A stretch of 24,122 nucleotides of DNA from the NCBI GenBank assembly GCA_015179025.1, contig WHUX01000474.1:1-24122 (forward strand), read 5' to 3'. Position numbers and translations under genes: made by a program. Below, in pieces: positions 8,870 to 18,855 of this stretch; the first letter of the stretch is position 1, and each line of letters opens with the position of its first letter. The notes beneath the pieces are model-generated. The model did no database searches. It worked only from the letters and a program-made list of their open reading frames with translations, and was not told where the DNA came from. The DNA is from Terfezia claveryi. Taxonomy: Eukaryota > Ascomycota > Pezizomycetes > Pezizales > Pezizaceae.

Positions 8870-10419
8870 TAGGTGCATCATGGTCACTCGGACTGTCTGT
8901 AGGTGCTCGTCGTCTGAGTTTTGGTATTACAACCTTGGGAGATAGAGGTTGACCCTTGCCGGCTGAGGTAACTTTGGCAGTTGGGATACCCTTAGCCGCT
9001 TGCTTACCTTTATCAGTCTTTGTCCCCTTGGCAGTCGTTGTCCCCTTGGTAGTCGTTGTCCCCTTGGTATCCTTCGAACCCTGGGTCAGCTTAGTTACCC
9101 CTATAGCCCTACCAATTGGTGTTGATTTCCCTTTTGTTGCCTGTGGACCGTTACCATCCATAGCCGTTGTTGCACGCTTAGTTGATTTAGGCTTAACATG
9201 CTTAGTAGTACGTTTGAAGGCCGGTGCACTCGTGGGGGCTGCCATATGTACAACCGGGGTACCAGAGTAAGTGCTGGGGGTATTTACCTGGCCAATGGGG
9301 TCCAACTCAACCTGAAAATCTATGAGATTGGGCCCTGGATGAGCCATTATCATGCTCCCGACTAAATAATCTATGGTAATATAGACAAATCGTCCAGCGA
9401 CGTCCATAGCATAGATATGTCGGATAACCCGTCCTGAGGGTATGAATGGAGCAACAGCTGCCAGTATTGCCGCCATGCTATGTAAACCCAAAACGACCGT
9501 ACAAGAAATAGTTGAGGAACTGAATATCCAGCCCCATATGATGGGTCTGGACCATGCGTTTCCGGTGTGATGATGTGTACTCGCACTGTATTTGGAGGCC
9601 CTCCTACCGATGGTGCCCAGCCTGCCAGATGTCATCAATAGCACATAGACGGTGCCAAGAGCCCACCAGCAACCCCTGGTGGTGCCCCTGTAAGCGGAAC
9701 CCTAGGAGGAGCCGCTGGTATGTTATGGCCGGCATGGGTCTTGCAGCTCTCACAGGAGGGGCTAAGCGCTGCATTTGTGGGGCTGGTGCGGGGACAGGGG
9801 GTCTTTGTGGGGCTGGTGGCGGGAGAGGGCTAGCTAGTATTGGGCTAGGTGGGGGTCTGCGTGCTCGCGCGGCAGCCCTCAGTCGCTCTGCGACGGACTC
9901 CGTTCTCGCCTTCTGTGAGCCTTGGTTCATTGGCATGTAAGGCGGCTCTGCAGTAGGTCGCCCCATATTTGGTAATCTCCCAAGAGGTTCAATGGCAACC
10001 CCCGGATTAGCCTGGTCATATGCAGCTCGCGCATCTGCAATAGACTCCCACATCACTTGCCTTGATTTCCTTGCCTTCTTGGCGACATCTTGCATTAACT
10101 GGTTTAATGCACTCCGATAGTCCTACTGATGGTAATTTATTTGGCCCTTAGGAGCCATTGCCGGATGAGCAGCACCCCATTCACATAACTCCGCAAATCT
10201 CGTTCGTCCTGACTCACCAGGCCCAAATATACCAAAATCGGACATCGCACACTGCATGCATGAGCGCCATACCTGGTAGAGGGTATTGGGAACACCTGGG
10301 TCATTAAAACCTAGTTTATCCGCAAATTGTCGAGTCCCGTAGTCATCATCGCCAGAATCCACTCCACCTCCGTCACTAGTGGTACCCACATTACCCAACT
10401 TCCGTTTCTTCAGCGGCAT

Positions 10420-11002
10420 GTTGTAGTTCCTGAGGATCCTAATTAATATCTTATAGAGTAGCCAGTACCGTACTCCGAGTGTTACATACCTAAACGAGTA
10501 TGATCACTGTTAACACTACTCGATTTATGCGGTTGTTCCTATCTATCATATTAATTAGCCCTCCGGAGATCCTCTCCGAGCAATTTTGTATGTGGTCTTA
10601 CCTTCGGCGAGAGCTCTCAATCGTGTGTTATGAAGTACCAACTCGACACTGTGGGGTGGTTTAGAAAAGGGGAGGAGTAGGGGGCTATTCTGTACTCCTA
10701 TAATACTTTAGGTTCTTTGTTTGTGATGAAATAACAATATGGTGGAGGGTGTAACAACCTATCACTATCACAGATTTTTTGTTTGCTATTATTCGGTTGC
10801 GGACATATATGATCTAGGTACAGACAGGCAATTGCATTGGGATGGTGCTGCCTAGTCTCGATCAAAGAACATGTTTTGGTGGAAAAACTAGGTATCATCT
10901 ACAAAGAGAAGGCTGTATTGTGCGATCTACGATTGGCACGTCAATTATTTCTTTATGTAAATAGGTATCTCTATCGGGTAATATCTTTGTTCGTACTGGG
11001 GT
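10420..11002. other. upstream region of gene B, non-coding
   Basis: AT-richer sequence that must contain the start of the minus-strand gene B transcript. No convincing gene is seen. Short open frames (for example 10698-10898) lack protein-like pattern. Confidence 0.5.
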
Positions 11003-11460
11003 AATCTGGTTGGCACGTACTGGTGGCCCTCTTCGAGACTACTTGCGAGGGTCTGGGCACGAGTGCCTCCTACACGTGCCAACTAGTCTAACCCTATCCT
11101 GGCTCTACTTGCCAGACTGGGTTGGTACAAAGTGAGGCTCTGGTAGTCTCGATCAGACCCGTGTTGTGCCACCTAGACTAGCTCTGGGGGTCCGGGATAG
11201 TCTGGTTGCACTACCCCTCGCAGGGTCCGGGTACATGTCATTGTTGGCACTAGTCTTAGTCTGGTTGGCACAAGCCTCTCGAAAGGCTTGTGTCAATCCG
11301 ACTATATCGGGTTTGGACAAGGATTCCATGGGGCTAATTGCTAATTGCGGCAGTGCGTTCCGGCAACTGGCTAGTCTGGTTGGCAACAGCTATAGACAGG
11401 TTGGCACAAGCCCCTCGAAGATAGGTCCACCTAACTTGAGATGGGATAGTCTGATACTGA
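11003..11460. promoter_or_regulatory. array of a short motif in the divergent promoter region
   Basis: The motif TAGTCTGGTTGGCAC, exact or close, recurs on both strands between gene B and the transposase. Plus-strand copies: 11003-11016, 11113-11130, 11197-11213, 11257-11271, 11372-11386 and 11394-11408. Inverted copies lie at 11076-11092 and 11166-11182, and half motifs at 11243-11250 and 11447-11455. Spacing is irregular. Two copies extend into CACAAGCC[T/C]CTCG. Position between divergent genes suggests a regulator or transposase binding region; this is inference. Confidence 0.65.
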
Positions 11461-12510
11461 TGCCATGACTCTGTAGAATCTGCATCTCAACATATACACG
11501 ATGAATCCCCCTGGGCCTAAATAATGGATATACGTACTTACCCAACAGTAAGTGGCCTAAAACGTCGAGGGAGTAGGGAAACTGACATCCAAAATGCGTT
11601 GTAGGTTTTGTGACTTAGAATTTCAAAAAGCTGGACAGTATGGGAGACATTTGCGAGCCAAACATTCGGAGGCCTCAGCGGCTGATTGTCACAATCCTCG
11701 CGACGACCAGCAAGAACAGCGACATCCCTCTACAAACTCTTCAGTATCCGTGAGAACGCCAGGCAGGCAAAAACGAACATGCTCTGTTTCCCAGGAATCC
11801 CCACAGGTTCGGACCAAACCCGCAAAGGGACATAGGGAAACCGGGGCATTTAGTACATACTTGGATCAGTCTTCGGGGGATTTGGAAGTTAGGACTTCTA
11901 GTGTGCATGTAGGAGACGGTATGAGTCTATAAAACATCTCCGGAATAACAGGCCTCTCTAACTTTTGAAATCTGTATTAGATCCCCATGGTATCATTCAA
12001 GTGGTCCGAGAGAAGTCTATGCTAGCTACACAATGTCTGCCAGCAGAGTATGAAGCTGGAAAGATTATTGCGACAATACCTTTGAACGATCTGCGGCGGC
12101 TTCAATTCAATCCAATATCGCCTTTCCAGAATGCGTATGAATACAAGCTTGCGAGATTCTTCCATGAGAGCAAGACCTCATTAACAAATATTGATCATTT
12201 CTTCAAGGAAAATCTGCTACCACTCGGTCTTTCCGGGGATAATGGAGTCCATTTTCAGTCAGGATATACATAGAGAAATAAAATGCGTGAGATGATTGAT
12301 CAACCCGGGTGGCAGAAAGGAACAGTCGACTTTCACCTCCAAAAGGGCTGTGCATTCTATTATAGGAACCTTGAGGATACCGTGCGATATCTACTTCAGC
12401 AACGTGCCTATGGCAAACACCTGGTTTTCGAGCCGATTCACGAATTCGATGAGGAAGGTAAGCGGGTATATACCGAAATGAATACCGGTGATTGGTGGTG
12501 GAGGACACAA

Positions 12511-12560
12511 GTATAGAACCTATCTAGCGAATACCAGTGCAGATACTGACAAGACTGTAG
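12511..12560 (+). other. intron in transposase
   Basis: Donor GTATAG, branch ATACTGAC, acceptor TGTAG, 50 nt, phase 0. It joins WWWRTQ to KTLPIGSSLVPV, the expected family sequence. Confidence 0.8.
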
Positions 12561-12863
12561 AAGACCCTCCCGATTGGGTCATCACTGGTGCCAGTACTTT
12601 TGACGTCCGATCAAACATGCCTCACGAATTTCTCTGGGGACAAGAAATTATGGCTGTTGTTTATGAGTATTGGCAACATTCGCTCAGAAATTCGTAATCA
12701 GCTATCAAGACAAGCGTGGATCCTGATGGGCCTTTTCCCAGTCGGCCCCAAGCGGAACAATAAGATTCCAGGTTTCTTGACCAAAGACCAGGAAGTTGAT
12801 GCGCTGAGGGTACAACACCAGATTGTTTCACCTATCCTGTCGCCCCTCACAAAAGTTTTCAAA

Positions 12864-12918
12864 GTACGTACATGATCCTAGATAGAGCCATGAGGGTCTG
12901 TATTAACAACTTTCATAG
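12864..12918 (+). other. intron in transposase
   Basis: Donor GTACGT, branch TATTAAC, acceptor CATAG, 55 nt, phase 0. It joins LTKVFK to EGGSNILCGDGKVRR. Confidence 0.8.
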
Positions 12919-13151
12919 GAAGGTGGGTCGAACATTCTGTGTGGAGATGGCAAGGTTAGGAGGTACATACCAATTCTCTCCGCCTGGCTTGCCGACCATA
13001 TGGAAAATGTCAATATCCATGGTATTAAAACCAATCATTGCCCTGTGTGTATTGTAAGTCCACGGGAACTTGGAATTCTATGAAAGAAATCACTACCTAT
13101 GCACAATCACGCGGAATATGAGAGGCTGTATTGAGCAGGGGATCTAGAGAG

Positions 13152-13205
13152 GTATGTAGCTATGGATAATGGATATGATTAGAGTAGAGCATGGCTAACA
13201 TATAG
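13152..13205 (+). other. probable intron in transposase
   Basis: Donor GTATGT, branch GGCTAAC, acceptor ATATAG, 54 nt. The signals are ideal, but the phase is off by one against the next exon, so a one-base change nearby is likely. Confidence 0.65.
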
Positions 13206-14062
13206 CTAGGTTGGATGATGCAGGAATAAAGCCCTTTGAAAACGCGCTGTGGGTTCAGCTGCGAGTCCTGGGTATCCAACCACCACATATGGTCCGTGGC
13301 GATATACTTCATAATATTCTTCTTGGGATACTCAAGCATCTCATGAGCTGGATAGAGTAGTTTCTCAACAAACACCAGCGCTTGGAGGTATTCGATAGGA
13401 TCTGGGAACAGATCCCACCATATCCAGGGTATCGACCGCCCCAGAAGAGATATCAGCAAATTACGATGTGGAGTGGTACGGAAATGCAGGGAATTAATCA
13501 TGTGATCTTGGCTTGCTTCACAGCAGCGCTGGATGATCCAATAACAGACACCCCAAGTCTCTCAGCAGGAGCCAAAGCAGATAGCAAGCGAGCGATCCGA
13601 TGTGTGCGATACATCACAGATTTCTGCCTTATGGCGCAGTACCGGAGTCACACACCCCAGACAATAGGTTATATGGATCTATACCTCCAGAAATTCCATG
13701 ACAACTTACATGTCTTCAGTGAGTTTCGGGCTACAAAAAAGGATCATGAGAACGTAAAGGAGGCTTCAAGAGAGCTAGCAGTTGATCAACTGGAGGTACG
13801 TCAAGCAAAACTGGATGAATATTTCGATTTCAGCGCAACAAAGAGAAAGAAAATGGCAACGCAAGAACGACAGGAGAGACAACAGGTGATTCAGGACGTC
13901 CTGTGTAAGGCCGATTTCAATTTTCCTAAGCTGCATCTACTATCCCACTATACCACGCAAATCAAAGATTTCGGAAGTCTCCCTCAGTACTCCACTGAGG
14001 TTACAGAAGCGCTTCACAAGCCTCTGAAAGATGCTTATCGAAGATCTAACCGTGTAAATGCA

Positions 14063-14067
14063 GCCGA
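14063..14067 (+). repeat. left target-site duplication of the chromovirus
   Basis: GCCGA here versus GCTGA at 20414-20418: one C/T difference, consistent with a 5-bp duplication that later mutated. Confidence 0.7.
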
Positions 14068-14132
14068 TATAACGAGGGCTCTGGGGGACAAGGCGACCAA
14101 GGGGTACGCCGGGGAAGTGGCAAGGGGTAATC

Positions 14133-14210
14133 GCACACGTAGGAGCGCTACGTGTGTGATCGGGGGAAAGGCTAGGGTAAGACACACGTAGGAATGCTAC
14201 GTGTGTGACC
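14133..14210. repeat. paired short hairpins in the LTR
   Basis: CACACGTAG / CTACGTGTG inverted repeats occur twice in tandem (about 14134-14157 and 14182-14206) and again in the other LTR at about 19928-19951 and 19976-20000. A longer hairpin, GAGAGTCGGACGG / CCGTCCGACTCTC, lies at about 14560-14588 and 20354-20382. Confidence 0.75.
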
Positions 14211-14235
14211 AGGGGAAGACTGAGACGGGGGCAAG

Positions 14236-14310
14236 GGCAAGAGGCAAGAGGCAAGAGGCAAGAGGCAAGAGGCAAGAGGCAAGAGGCAAGAGACAAGAGA
14301 CACGAGACAC
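14236..14310. repeat. 7-bp tandem repeat (GGCAAGA) in the LTR
   Basis: About seven exact GGCAAGA units followed by GACAAGA and GACACGA variants. The same array with the same length is at about 20030-20104 in the other LTR. The Leu/Ala/Ser-rich and Arg/Gln/Glu-rich open frames here are by-products. Confidence 0.85.
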
Positions 14311-14619
14311 GCGGAGGCAGTTGTACTGCAGAGTTGTTTGTTCGAGACAAGGATGTGCACAAGGGAGGTGCACAAGCGCTGGGGGAAGCAAGGTCCTGTA
14401 TTGGGTATACAAGACGTTGGATGGGGATCCAACGAGAGGGCGGAGAGAGCAAGGTATATATACAGGCTTCCTTCCTGGCCAAGGCCACCGGAAGGAATAA
14501 GGTTCCCGAGACCCCTTATCTCCGGAACAGAGATAACATCGGTATCTATCAACAATAACGAGAGTCGGACGGAATCCCGTCCGACTCTCAAACCTGGCTA
14601 GGAAAGGACAGCTGTGACA

Positions 14620-14634
14620 CTATCCCCGCTTTAG
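14620..14634 (-). other. polypurine tract of the chromovirus
   Basis: Read on the element strand, AAAGCGGGGATAG directly precedes the TGTCACA that starts the 3' LTR. It is purine-rich apart from single C and T positions. Confidence 0.6.
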
Positions 14635-14812
14635 GCTCAGAGCCCCAGCGACGAAAGACAAGGCGAAAGGCAAGACAAAAACAAACAAACAAAACAGGCG
14701 ACTAAACCAATATCCCATAACACAACCCCAACGCCGGAAGTACGTACCAACAATAATCCCAACAACAACGACAATAACAACCCTAATAACCAATTCCAGG
14801 ACGACAAGAACA
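14635..14812 (-). other. chromovirus 3' untranslated segment
   Basis: Short A/C-rich region (plus-strand reading) between the chromodomain stop and the polypurine tract. No coding pattern is seen. Confidence 0.5.
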
Positions 14813-15472
14813 TCATTGGGCGGGGCGAGGCTTCCGGGGGTAACGCTGGTGGAACAGGGTGACCAAGTCCTGTGCGTTTTCCAGGTCCTCCACTGGTTGC
14901 CAGGTCGTCTCCTCATCTCCCAGCCATTTGACCTTATATTGCAAGTGCCCATACCTTCTTCGGGAGTCCAGCACTTCCTCTACCTCCCATTCCTCCTCAC
15001 CTTCGATAACCACGGGGGGAGGTGGAGGGTGTTTCTGGCCGGGGAGAGGGTCGTCCGCGGAGGGCTCGATCTCGGAGACATGGACAACTGGGTGGCGTTT
15101 GATGTCTCTGGGGAACCTCAGGCGGTAAGCGTGAGTGCCCACGGCCCCCAGCACTTCGAAGGGACCCAGGAACTTATGGTCAAGCTTGCGGGAAGGGCGT
15201 TCTGTCCGGAAATGGCGGCTGGAGAGCCAAACCTTGTCTCCTGGCTGGTATCGGGGGGCTGGTAACCTAGACCCGTTGGCATATTCTGCTTGCCTGACCT
15301 GAGCATAACCCAACTCAGTCTTCAGGGTAGAGTGGAGTTCAGAAATCTGCGTGGCGAACTCCTTGGCTGGGGCATTCTCCCTGGCCTTGCGCAGAGGTGC
15401 TAGGGAGTCTACGAACCGAGGGTGCCAACCATAATTGGCCAGGAATGGGGACGTTTTCAGTGACTCGGAGAA
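14813..15472 (-). CDS. integrase C-terminus: GPY/F module and chromodomain
   Basis: This continues the integrase frame after the TAG at 15473-15475. It opens with FSESLKTSPFLANYGWHPR, the end of the catalytic region. The GPY/F-like module (KFLGPFEVLG, about residues 47-56 when counted from the codon at 15313) follows. Then, after a Pro-rich linker, comes a chromodomain (about 14839-14995) with EEWEVEEVLD, YKVKWLG, TTWQP and LENAQDLV. The aromatic residues that form the methyl-lysine cage are in place. In chromoviruses this domain guides integration toward modified chromatin. It ends in a basic, Pro-rich tail. This frame is intact in itself, but cut off from the rest by the upstream stop. Confidence 0.88.
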   Translation of the reverse strand, partial: FSESLKTSPFLANYGWHPRFVDSLAPLRKARENAPAKEFATQISELHSTLKTELGYAQVRQAEYANGSRLPAPRYQPGDKVWLSSRHFRTERPSRKLDHKFLGPFEVLGAVGTHAYRLRFPRDIKRHPVVHVSEIEPSADDPLPGQKHPPPPPVVIEGEEEWEVEEVLDSRRRYGHLQYKVKWLGDEETTWQPVEDLENAQDLVTLFHQRYPRKPRPAQ

Positions 15473-15988
15473 CTAGTTGTTGGCGGCAAATTCGCAGGTT
15501 GCTAGCAACGAAACCCAGTTGTTCTGCTGGTAGCTGACGAAGGCCCGCAGATACTGTTCCATAATCGCATTCATCCTTTCCGATTGGCCGTCCGTCTGGG
15601 GGTGGTAAGCTGTTGACAGACGAACTTTGATCCCCAGAAGTTCGCAGAAGGCTTGCCAGAATTCTGAGGTAAACTGAGGGCCTCGGTCGGACACGATCGA
15701 TTCAGGGAGGCCATGGTACCGGAATACATTATTGAGGTAGAGGTTGGCTAACTCCGGAGCGGAGCAGGTATCTCGGCAAGGTATAACATGCCTCATTTTC
15801 GTCAACCGATCTACCACCATCAAGATGGCGTTGAATCCCGAGTCTTCCGGCAATCCCGTCACGAAATCCATGGTCAGGTGCAGCCACGGCCGATCCGGGA
15901 TATCCAGGGGCTTCAGGGTCCCGTACGGGGCGTGGCGGACAGGCTTCGCATGCTTGCAAACGTGGCAGTTCCGTATGTACCACTCCAC
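15473..15988 (-). pseudogene. chromovirus integrase catalytic core
   Basis: The stretch begins EWYIRNCHVCKHAK, carrying the C-X2-C of the HHCC zinc site. The core has Asp in LTMDFVTGLP, Asp in IVSDRGPQFTSEFW and Glu in HPQTDGQSERMN, the complete DDE triad. It ends at TAG (15473-15475), after FAANN, where relatives continue without a break; CAG to TAG would explain it. The zinc-site histidines lie in a different frame just upstream (see the 15989-16115 entry). Function if intact: strand transfer of the cDNA ends. Confidence 0.88.
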
Positions 15989-16115
15989 GTCCTTCCTTGG
16001 TCAATCCATGTGTATTCCCTGGCCAGAAGCTCTAACGTTTTGGCCACTCCAGGGTGACCTGCAGCCAGGCTGTCGTGGTGATCCTTGATCAGTCGCAGGC
16101 GCAGCTCCCTACCGG
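15989..16115 (-). pseudogene. chromovirus integrase zinc-finger N-terminus, out of frame
   Basis: This short stretch reads RLIKDHHDSLAAGHPGVAKTL and then EYTWID, the His half of the HHCC module. It sits in its own frame: one base seems missing at about 16110 (after YVPVG) and one at about 15995 (after WID). Without these two losses pol would run unbroken from protease to the stop at 15473. Confidence 0.8.
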
Positions 16116-18640
16116 CACATAGAGCCGTTTGAGGTGGTAAAGGAGGCCTTCCTGGATGGCGCATTCGGCCAGAGAGATTTTGGGGTGGCGGCGTTGGCCG
16201 GAATCCACTGCAGCGATGATTTCCCGGGCCAGGGGGTCTCCTTCGTAAGCCTGTCTCACCAGTTGTCGGAGGTCGGCTTCCCCATCAGCCTCAGCTTCCG
16301 CATCAGCCTCAGCCTCAGCTTCCGCAAGGACATTGGCCGCCAGATCAAGGTTTTCGGGCTTCAATACCACCTGATTTTGGTATTTTAGCCTTTCATCCCC
16401 CCCTTTAGGGAGGTCACCTGATCTCCTAGTCAAGGCGTCCGGTTTCCCACCAGCCTTGCCTGGCCGGTATTTGATCTTGAAGTTGAACCGAGATAAGAAC
16501 TCCGACCACCTGGCCTGCCGTCGGTTAAGCAGTTTGGTGGTGGTGAAATACTCGAGGTTCTTATGATCAGACAACACCTCGATAATCCCCTTAGCTGACT
16601 CCAGGTGTGGCCTCCACTCCTCGAACGCTCTTATGATGGCCATCAACTCCTTGTCATAGATCTCGTAATTGCACTCGGCCGGGGAGTGCTTTTTCGAGAA
16701 GTAAGCCACTGGGTGGAGGATGCCGTTATCGTCGTTCTGGGACAGGATTCCCGCGGAAACATAGTCGGAAGCATCAGTTTCGACGACACATTCCTGGTCA
16801 GGGTTGAAATGGGCCAGGATCGGCGCTGAGCAGAAGGCTTCCTTGAGGTTCTGGAAGGCCAACTGAGCTTCTGGAGTCCACTGGAAGGCCTTTTTCGTAG
16901 TCGGGTGTGAGCCAGCTTCTACCTTCGTTTTCGTCAAGGCCGTCAGGGGTGCCGCGATCCTTGTGTATCCCAGGATGAAGCGGCGGTAAAAGTTGGCAAA
17001 TCCTAGGAAGGCTTGCACATCCTTCAAATTGGCTGGGGTTTCCCACTCCTGGATTGCGGCAACTTTGGCAGGGTCCATCCGGATGCCTTCCGTGGTGATA
17101 ATCAACCCCAGATATTTGACCTCCTGCACATGAAACTCGCATTTCTCGGGCTTGAGGTACAATCCGGCTTGCTCTAGCTTTTCCAACACTTGCCGGACAT
17201 GGATTTTGTGCTCTGCCAGGGTGTCCGAATAGATTAGGATATCGTCAAGGTAGGCCGTGCAGAACACATCCAGAAAGTCTCGTAGGGTGTCATTAATAAT
17301 GTGCTGGAAAGAGGCCGGGGCGTTAGTCAACCCGAAAGGCATAACATTATACTCAAAATGGCCATAACGAGTTCGGAAGGCAGTTTTCCACTCCTCCCCC
17401 TCGGCAATCCGGACCAGGTTGTACGCCCCTCTCAAATCCAATTTGGTGAACCATTTTGCCTTGGAAAGCCTGGCTAATGTCTCCTGGATCAGAGGTAAGG
17501 GGTACCTGTTTTTGACAGTGATCTCGTTCAGGCCCCGATAATCAACACACAACCGAAGGGAGCCGTCCGATTTCTTCACGAACAGCACCGGGGCACCCGC
17601 TGGTGAGGAGCTATGGCGAATGAAGCTCTTATTGAGGTTTTCCTCCAAGTATTTCTTCAAAGCTTCCAGCTCAACCCGGGACATTCCATAGAGGGGCCCA
17701 TAAGGGGGGGTTTTACCTTCTACCAGCGGGATGGTGTGGTCGTATGGTCGGTGTGGTGCGAGTTTCTCCGCGGCCTTTTCCGAGAACAGATCAATGAACT
17801 CGTGGTATTCATCTGGAACCATGGATTTCCACTCCTCCTTCGATCGTGTCTTATTAATCTCCAGATTCACCTCATGTATCGATAGGGCATGAGCCTTCAG
17901 CTTGTGCCTCCTGGTGAGGTAAGCGAAAGCCCCTGCCCCGATAAAGCTGACGTTCAGAGGTTTTAGGGGTGGTGGGACAGGAGGCACGGGAGGGACAGGG
18001 GGTACGGGAGGGACAGGGGGAACAGGGGGATTAGCGGCATTGATGTGTACGGACTGGTGTGCCACCTGGGTCGGGTGGATTATCGGGGGTGGCACGGCAC
18101 ACAGCCCAGTGACGGTGGCCTTCGGATTCCCGCAGTGTTTTTTGCAAAACTGGCTGTTGAACTGCAGGGTATAAGAGCCGAAGCTGACCGATACATCGTG
18201 CATTCTGAGCCAAGGGATCCCGAGGACAATTGGATACTTGAGCTTAGTCACAAACATCGGGAGGTTTGCCTCGGAGTGATCCCCGACCAGGGCAGGCAAG
18301 CACGCAATATCGGTGATATCTCCGGAAGAGATGGGTCGACCGTCAATGACATCCAGAACACGGGGGGTTTTGAGCTTGGACGTGGGTATGGAGAATTTAC
18401 TGACAAAGGCCTGGTCAACGAATGCAATTCCTGAAGCTCCGCAATCTATAAGGGCTGACGTGGTGATTGTTCTATCATTGAGTTTGAGGGAGATAGATAC
18501 AACAAAATGCTCGCTGAACAAGCGAGATTCGTCAACAACAGAAGAAGCGGAAGACACAGAAAATGCAGACAAAGACAGAGATAAATGGCCTGGGGCAGGT
18601 CCCTTGCTAGTGTCAGTGACTAGGCAAGGGACAGGGCTTT
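16089..18640 (-). CDS. chromovirus protease, reverse transcriptase and RNase H
   Basis: The frame is open for 827 codons from a TTG at 18572, and further upstream to about 18640, so the listed start is not a true initiation site. Domains with residue positions from 18572: protease with IDCGAS at 42-47 (Cys in place of the usual Ser/Thr after Asp); a linker with six PPV repeats (about 180-203); RT from about 275, with VDYRGLNEI and the catalytic YLDD at 441-444; RNase H with ETDASD at about 597-602, DKELMAI and SDHKNLEYF. After this comes an unusual Ala/Glu/Asp repeat (AEAEADAEAEADGEA). It ends at 16089 just as the integrase zinc finger should start, because of a one-base loss. This is the best-preserved gene in the window. 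Confidence 0.93.
17960..18035 (-). repeat. minisatellite coding a PPV repeat in pol
   Basis: GGGACAGG/GGGTACGG-like 9-bp units (plus strand) encode repeated Pro-Pro-Val between protease and RT. They probably act as a flexible spacer. Confidence 0.8.
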
Positions 18641-18855
18641 TCCCGACTCATCAACTCCTCAATCCTGGGCACTGGGGTATCAGAGATAGCGTGGATGGCG
18701 AGGGAGCGATTCTTTCGAAGGGGGCAAGCCGCAATGAAGTGGTCGGCCTTCCCACAGGCTATGCATAGCCCATTATTCCGGCGGCGATCTCTCTCCTCCT
18801 GGGTTAACCGTGGCCTACCTGCGGATAGGTCCATAGGCGCGGCACCACCTGCCAC
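18613..18855 (-). pseudogene. chromovirus nucleocapsid (zinc knuckle)
   Basis: The frame contains PMDLSAGRPRLTQEERDRRR followed by CIACGKADHFIAAC, an exact C-X2-C-X4-H-X4-C knuckle that binds the element RNA. It belongs to the end of Gag but lies one base forward of the gag frame (end at 18815) and one base back from the pol frame. Sense changes to the pol frame at about SREK, before SPVPCLVTDTSKG. Either two one-base losses or frameshifting would be needed; two +1 shifts in a row would be unusual, so mutation or sequence error is more likely. Confidence 0.83.

Larger units (their letters stand above)
8096..10419 (-). pseudogene. passenger gene B: intron-containing, Lys/Thr repeats and acidic tail
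   Basis: The start at 10417-10419 gives MPLKKRKLGNVG, basic like gene A. The first exon reads a folded-looking part (QVWRSCMQCAMSDFGIFGPGESGRTRFAELCEWG), passes a TAG at 10123 (probably from TGG) and goes on into an Ala/Pro-rich disordered stretch to about 9650. The frame between about 9650 and 9450 is unclear (frameshift or undetected intron). It then reads MDVAGRFVYITIDYLVG and a Lys/Thr-rich repeat segment of the TKGTTT type (about 9000-9150). Two ideal introns follow (8820-8869 and 8593-8642, each 50 nt). The last exon is a long acidic domain with about three to four copies of a 20-residue unit, FAGDEDVVVEDEG. Low-complexity basic then acidic segments would suit a nuclear, histone- or DNA-associated protein, but this is inference. 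I do not recognise the family. Confidence 0.62.
11594..14067 (+). pseudogene. Plavaka-like transposase, 5' part (split by chromovirus)
   Basis: The start gives MRCRFCDLEF with a C2H2 finger (C-X2-C-X12-H-X4-H), as expected for this family. After a frame change near 11915 and a stop at 11959, sense resumes with FNPISPFQNAYEYKLARFF, then TGDWWWRTQ. Introns at 12511-12560, 12864-12918 and 13152-13205 remove the frame breaks between exons. The exons read SDQTCLTNFSGDKKLW and MSIGNI, then GDGKVRRYIPIL, NHCPVC, GDILHNILLG, and finally KLHLLSHY and TEVTEALHKPLKDAYRRSN. These blocks in this order are typical of Plavaka transposases (CMC superfamily, DDE fold); the catalytic acids probably lie in the SDQT, GD and TE blocks. 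Stops at 12271 (TGG to TAG), about 13081, about 13129 and 13358 (probably CAG to TAG) inactivate it. The reading continues at 20419. Confidence 0.85.
14068..14619 (-). repeat. chromovirus 3' LTR
   Basis: On the element strand it runs TGTCACAGC...CGTTATA; the expected terminal CA has become TA, whereas the other LTR keeps TGT...ACA. It contains a TATATATA box (14455-14462), a GGCAAGA tandem run (about 14236-14310) and several inverted repeats. Confidence 0.92.

Noticed and set aside
9371..9586. 71-residue open frame as a separate gene
   Set aside because: It overlaps gene B; part of its sense (Pro/Gly-rich) may be a frame segment of gene B, but nothing marks it as independent.
11003..11460. 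tRNA-like or small RNA gene in the repeated region
   Set aside because: No cloverleaf or box A/box B arrangement could be made; the copies are in both orientations and irregularly spaced.
14172..14591. Long open frames over the LTRs (14172-14591, 19966-20385 and their opposite-strand partners)
   Set aside because: They arise from the GGCAAGA array and LTR sequence, occur identically in both LTRs, and show no domain.
18572..18855. Programmed frameshifting between gag, nucleocapsid and pol
   Set aside because: Two successive +1 shifts would be needed and no clear slippery site was seen; other single-base breaks in pol cannot be programmed.
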